Source: Pseudarthrobacter sp. fls2-241-R2A-127
GTDB taxonomy: Bacteria; Actinomycetota; Actinomycetes; Actinomycetales; Micrococcaceae
Assembly (NCBI RefSeq): GCF_030209355.1
Contig: NZ_JARVSF010000015.1
Coordinates: forward strand, 1 to 64,000
Direction of reading: 5' to 3'
Length of the DNA stretch: 64,000 bases
Each line of letters begins with the position of its first letter. Positions within the stretch are counted from its first letter, which is position 1. Shown in pieces: positions 63,295 through 64,000 of the stretch. The position numbers and the translations under genes are program-made. The notes under the pieces were generated by a model. The model did no database searches. It had not been told where the DNA came from and was given only the letters and a program-made list of their open reading frames with translations.

Positions 63295-63441
63295 CTACTG
63301 ATCTTCTCGTTCGGATGAAGTCTTCTCTGCTTCAACCTCAGCAATGATCTTTTCTTGCTCGGGCGAGGGATGGAGCGATCGCAGGATCTCAACGAACGTC
63401 TCTTCATCGCTTGCTGCTCTACTGGACGAGTGTTTAGCCAT
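63295..63441 (-). CDS. Unknown 48-aa protein
   Basis: This 48-aa acidic helical protein begins MAKHSSSRAASDEETFVEIL and ends TSSEREDQ. It has a very strong ribosome site (AAGGAGGAGGG) 5-6 nt before ATG 63441. It starts 26 bp after the stop of the GAF-like gene, in the same direction, so it is probably coupled to it. No family was recognised. Confidence 0.65.
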   Translation of the reverse strand: MAKHSSSRAASDEETFVEILRSLHPSPEQEKIIAEVEAEKTSSEREDQ

Positions 63442-63467
63442 GTTTTTCCCTCCTCCTTTCTCCGATC

Positions 63468-64000
63468 CTAACGGCTACCCAAAGCCTTGGCGACGAAGGC
63501 AGCGGCACCTGTGGCGATTTGTTCACTCTGCTTATCACCAAGGAGTGAAGTGGTGAGATCGAGCTCATTCCTATTAGGAATGTCGATTGCTAGCACTCCC
63601 AAGAGCTTCTCGCCGTCGTCCGCCAGGATCGGCACTGCCAAACTCTCGTAGTAGCGCTTCCCCATACGGGCCAGCTCATCGTCCGTAAAGCCATAGCGCT
63701 CTGAGTCTGGAACAGCCGTCAAGAGTTTAGCCCTGGAATCAGGGCTACTGTTGAGTTGTGTAGACAGTTCTACCCAGTCGCAATGCGCCGCTTCGCGTGT
63801 TGCTGCGGCCGCGCCAATTGCACCCTTCCCCGAAGTCCATTCGATCCCCGAGGGAGACGGGTAGGCATCGAATCGGTAGCGAACCAAAGACTCAAGTCGA
63901 AAGCTCTTACCTTTCTTTTTGTACTCGAAGACTGAACCGCCGAGATAAATGATATTGATGCCGGTCTTGTCGCTGATAAATTTAAGGGCGCCCAGCAGGA
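63468..64000 (-). CDS. GAF-like sensor protein, partial
   Basis: The leftward frame is open from the window edge at 64000 to 63468, giving at least 177 residues, with the N-terminus outside. It has a GAF-domain-like pattern: KFISDKTGINIIYLGGSVFEY, GIEWTSGKGAIGAAAAT, a central segment with RYYESLAVPILADDGEKLLGVLAIDI (by its ends RYYESLAVPI and VLAIDI) and a terminal helix IATGAAAFVAKAL. The VPI...GVLAIDI block is the hallmark of small-molecule-sensing GAF domains. It has no output domain after the GAF, so any effector or membrane part lies upstream. Confidence 0.7.
   Translation of the reverse strand, partial: LLGALKFISDKTGINIIYLGGSVFEYKKKGKSFRLESLVRYRFDAYPSPSGIEWTSGKGAIGAAAATREAAHCDWVELSTQLNSSPDSRAKLLTAVPDSERYGFTDDELARMGKRYYESLAVPILADDGEKLLGVLAIDIPNRNELDLTTSLLGDKQSEQIATGAAAFVAKALGSR

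Noticed and set aside
1..64000. CRISPR array, tRNA, rRNA or intact transposase
   Set aside because: I saw no regularly spaced repeats of CRISPR type, no tRNA cloverleaf and no transposase or integrase reading frame.

Overview
The window looks like part of an accessory replicon (a plasmid or an integrated mobilizable element) of a high-GC actinobacterium. The gene content fits Micrococcaceae of the Arthrobacter group: a ParB-like protein, helicase-associated-domain protein, NrdH, SSB and MobC/MobA on the left, followed by a large plant-sugar catabolic block. The genus is an inference from gene families and GC-rich codon use; no rRNA or other phylogenetic marker is present. No tRNA, rRNA, CRISPR array or intact insertion sequence was seen.

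Layout. (1) 1-11.2 kb, plasmid maintenance and mobilization: ParB-like protein, DUF2188-type and helicase-associated-domain proteins, NrdH and an N-terminally extended SSB, a small ParB/RHH-like protein and an excisionase-type HTH protein, two unknown genes, a candidate oriT, MobC, the MobA relaxase and a long coiled-coil accessory protein. (2) 11.4-12.5 kb: a RES/Xre-type toxin-antitoxin pair. (3) 13.0-15.2 kb: a NatAB-like ABC exporter. (4) 15.2-21.7 kb: an island that looks less GC-rich, bounded by a near-perfect 37-bp palindrome and a long hairpin. It holds a CHAT (caspase-like) protease of 1053 aa, overlapped by an unrecognised 783-aa gene, and a divergent 177-aa export-signal protein. 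This is the best candidate for an undescribed conflict or defence system. (5) 21.9-26.1 kb: a double-length Lrp/AsnC regulator divergent from an amino-acid-type ABC importer with a metallo-beta-lactamase-fold hydrolase as last gene. (6) 26.2-29.2 kb: a decayed SMP-30-like gene, a TetR/SDR divergent pair with a clear operator, and two small unknown genes.

(7) 29.5-63.1 kb: a glycoside and pentose utilization region. It has three GH3 enzymes, two GH2 enzymes, three SGNH esterases, an MFS sugar transporter, three SDRs and a Gfo/Idh/MocA oxidoreductase, xylA/xylB/aldose epimerase with a ROK XylR, and araB-like/araD/LacI/araA/rpiB. Almost all the hydrolases lack signal peptides, so the likely flow is uptake of an intact or partly degraded plant glycoside, intracellular deglycosylation and deacylation, then entry of xylose, arabinose and galactose/glucose into central metabolism.

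Three operator classes can be read in this region. A TTTTTCCC-N(4-6)-GGGAAAAA palindrome recurs at eight places, in front of a TetR gene and six or seven hydrolase, oxidoreductase or transporter units, often inside the -35/-10 spacer. A distinct inverted repeat lies between xylA and xylR. A LacI-type palindrome lies before the arabinose genes. I infer that the TetR protein at 29586 controls the first class, giving one regulon over 33 kb on top of sugar-specific ROK and LacI control. (8) 63.3-64 kb: a 48-aa gene and a GAF-like protein cut by the window edge.
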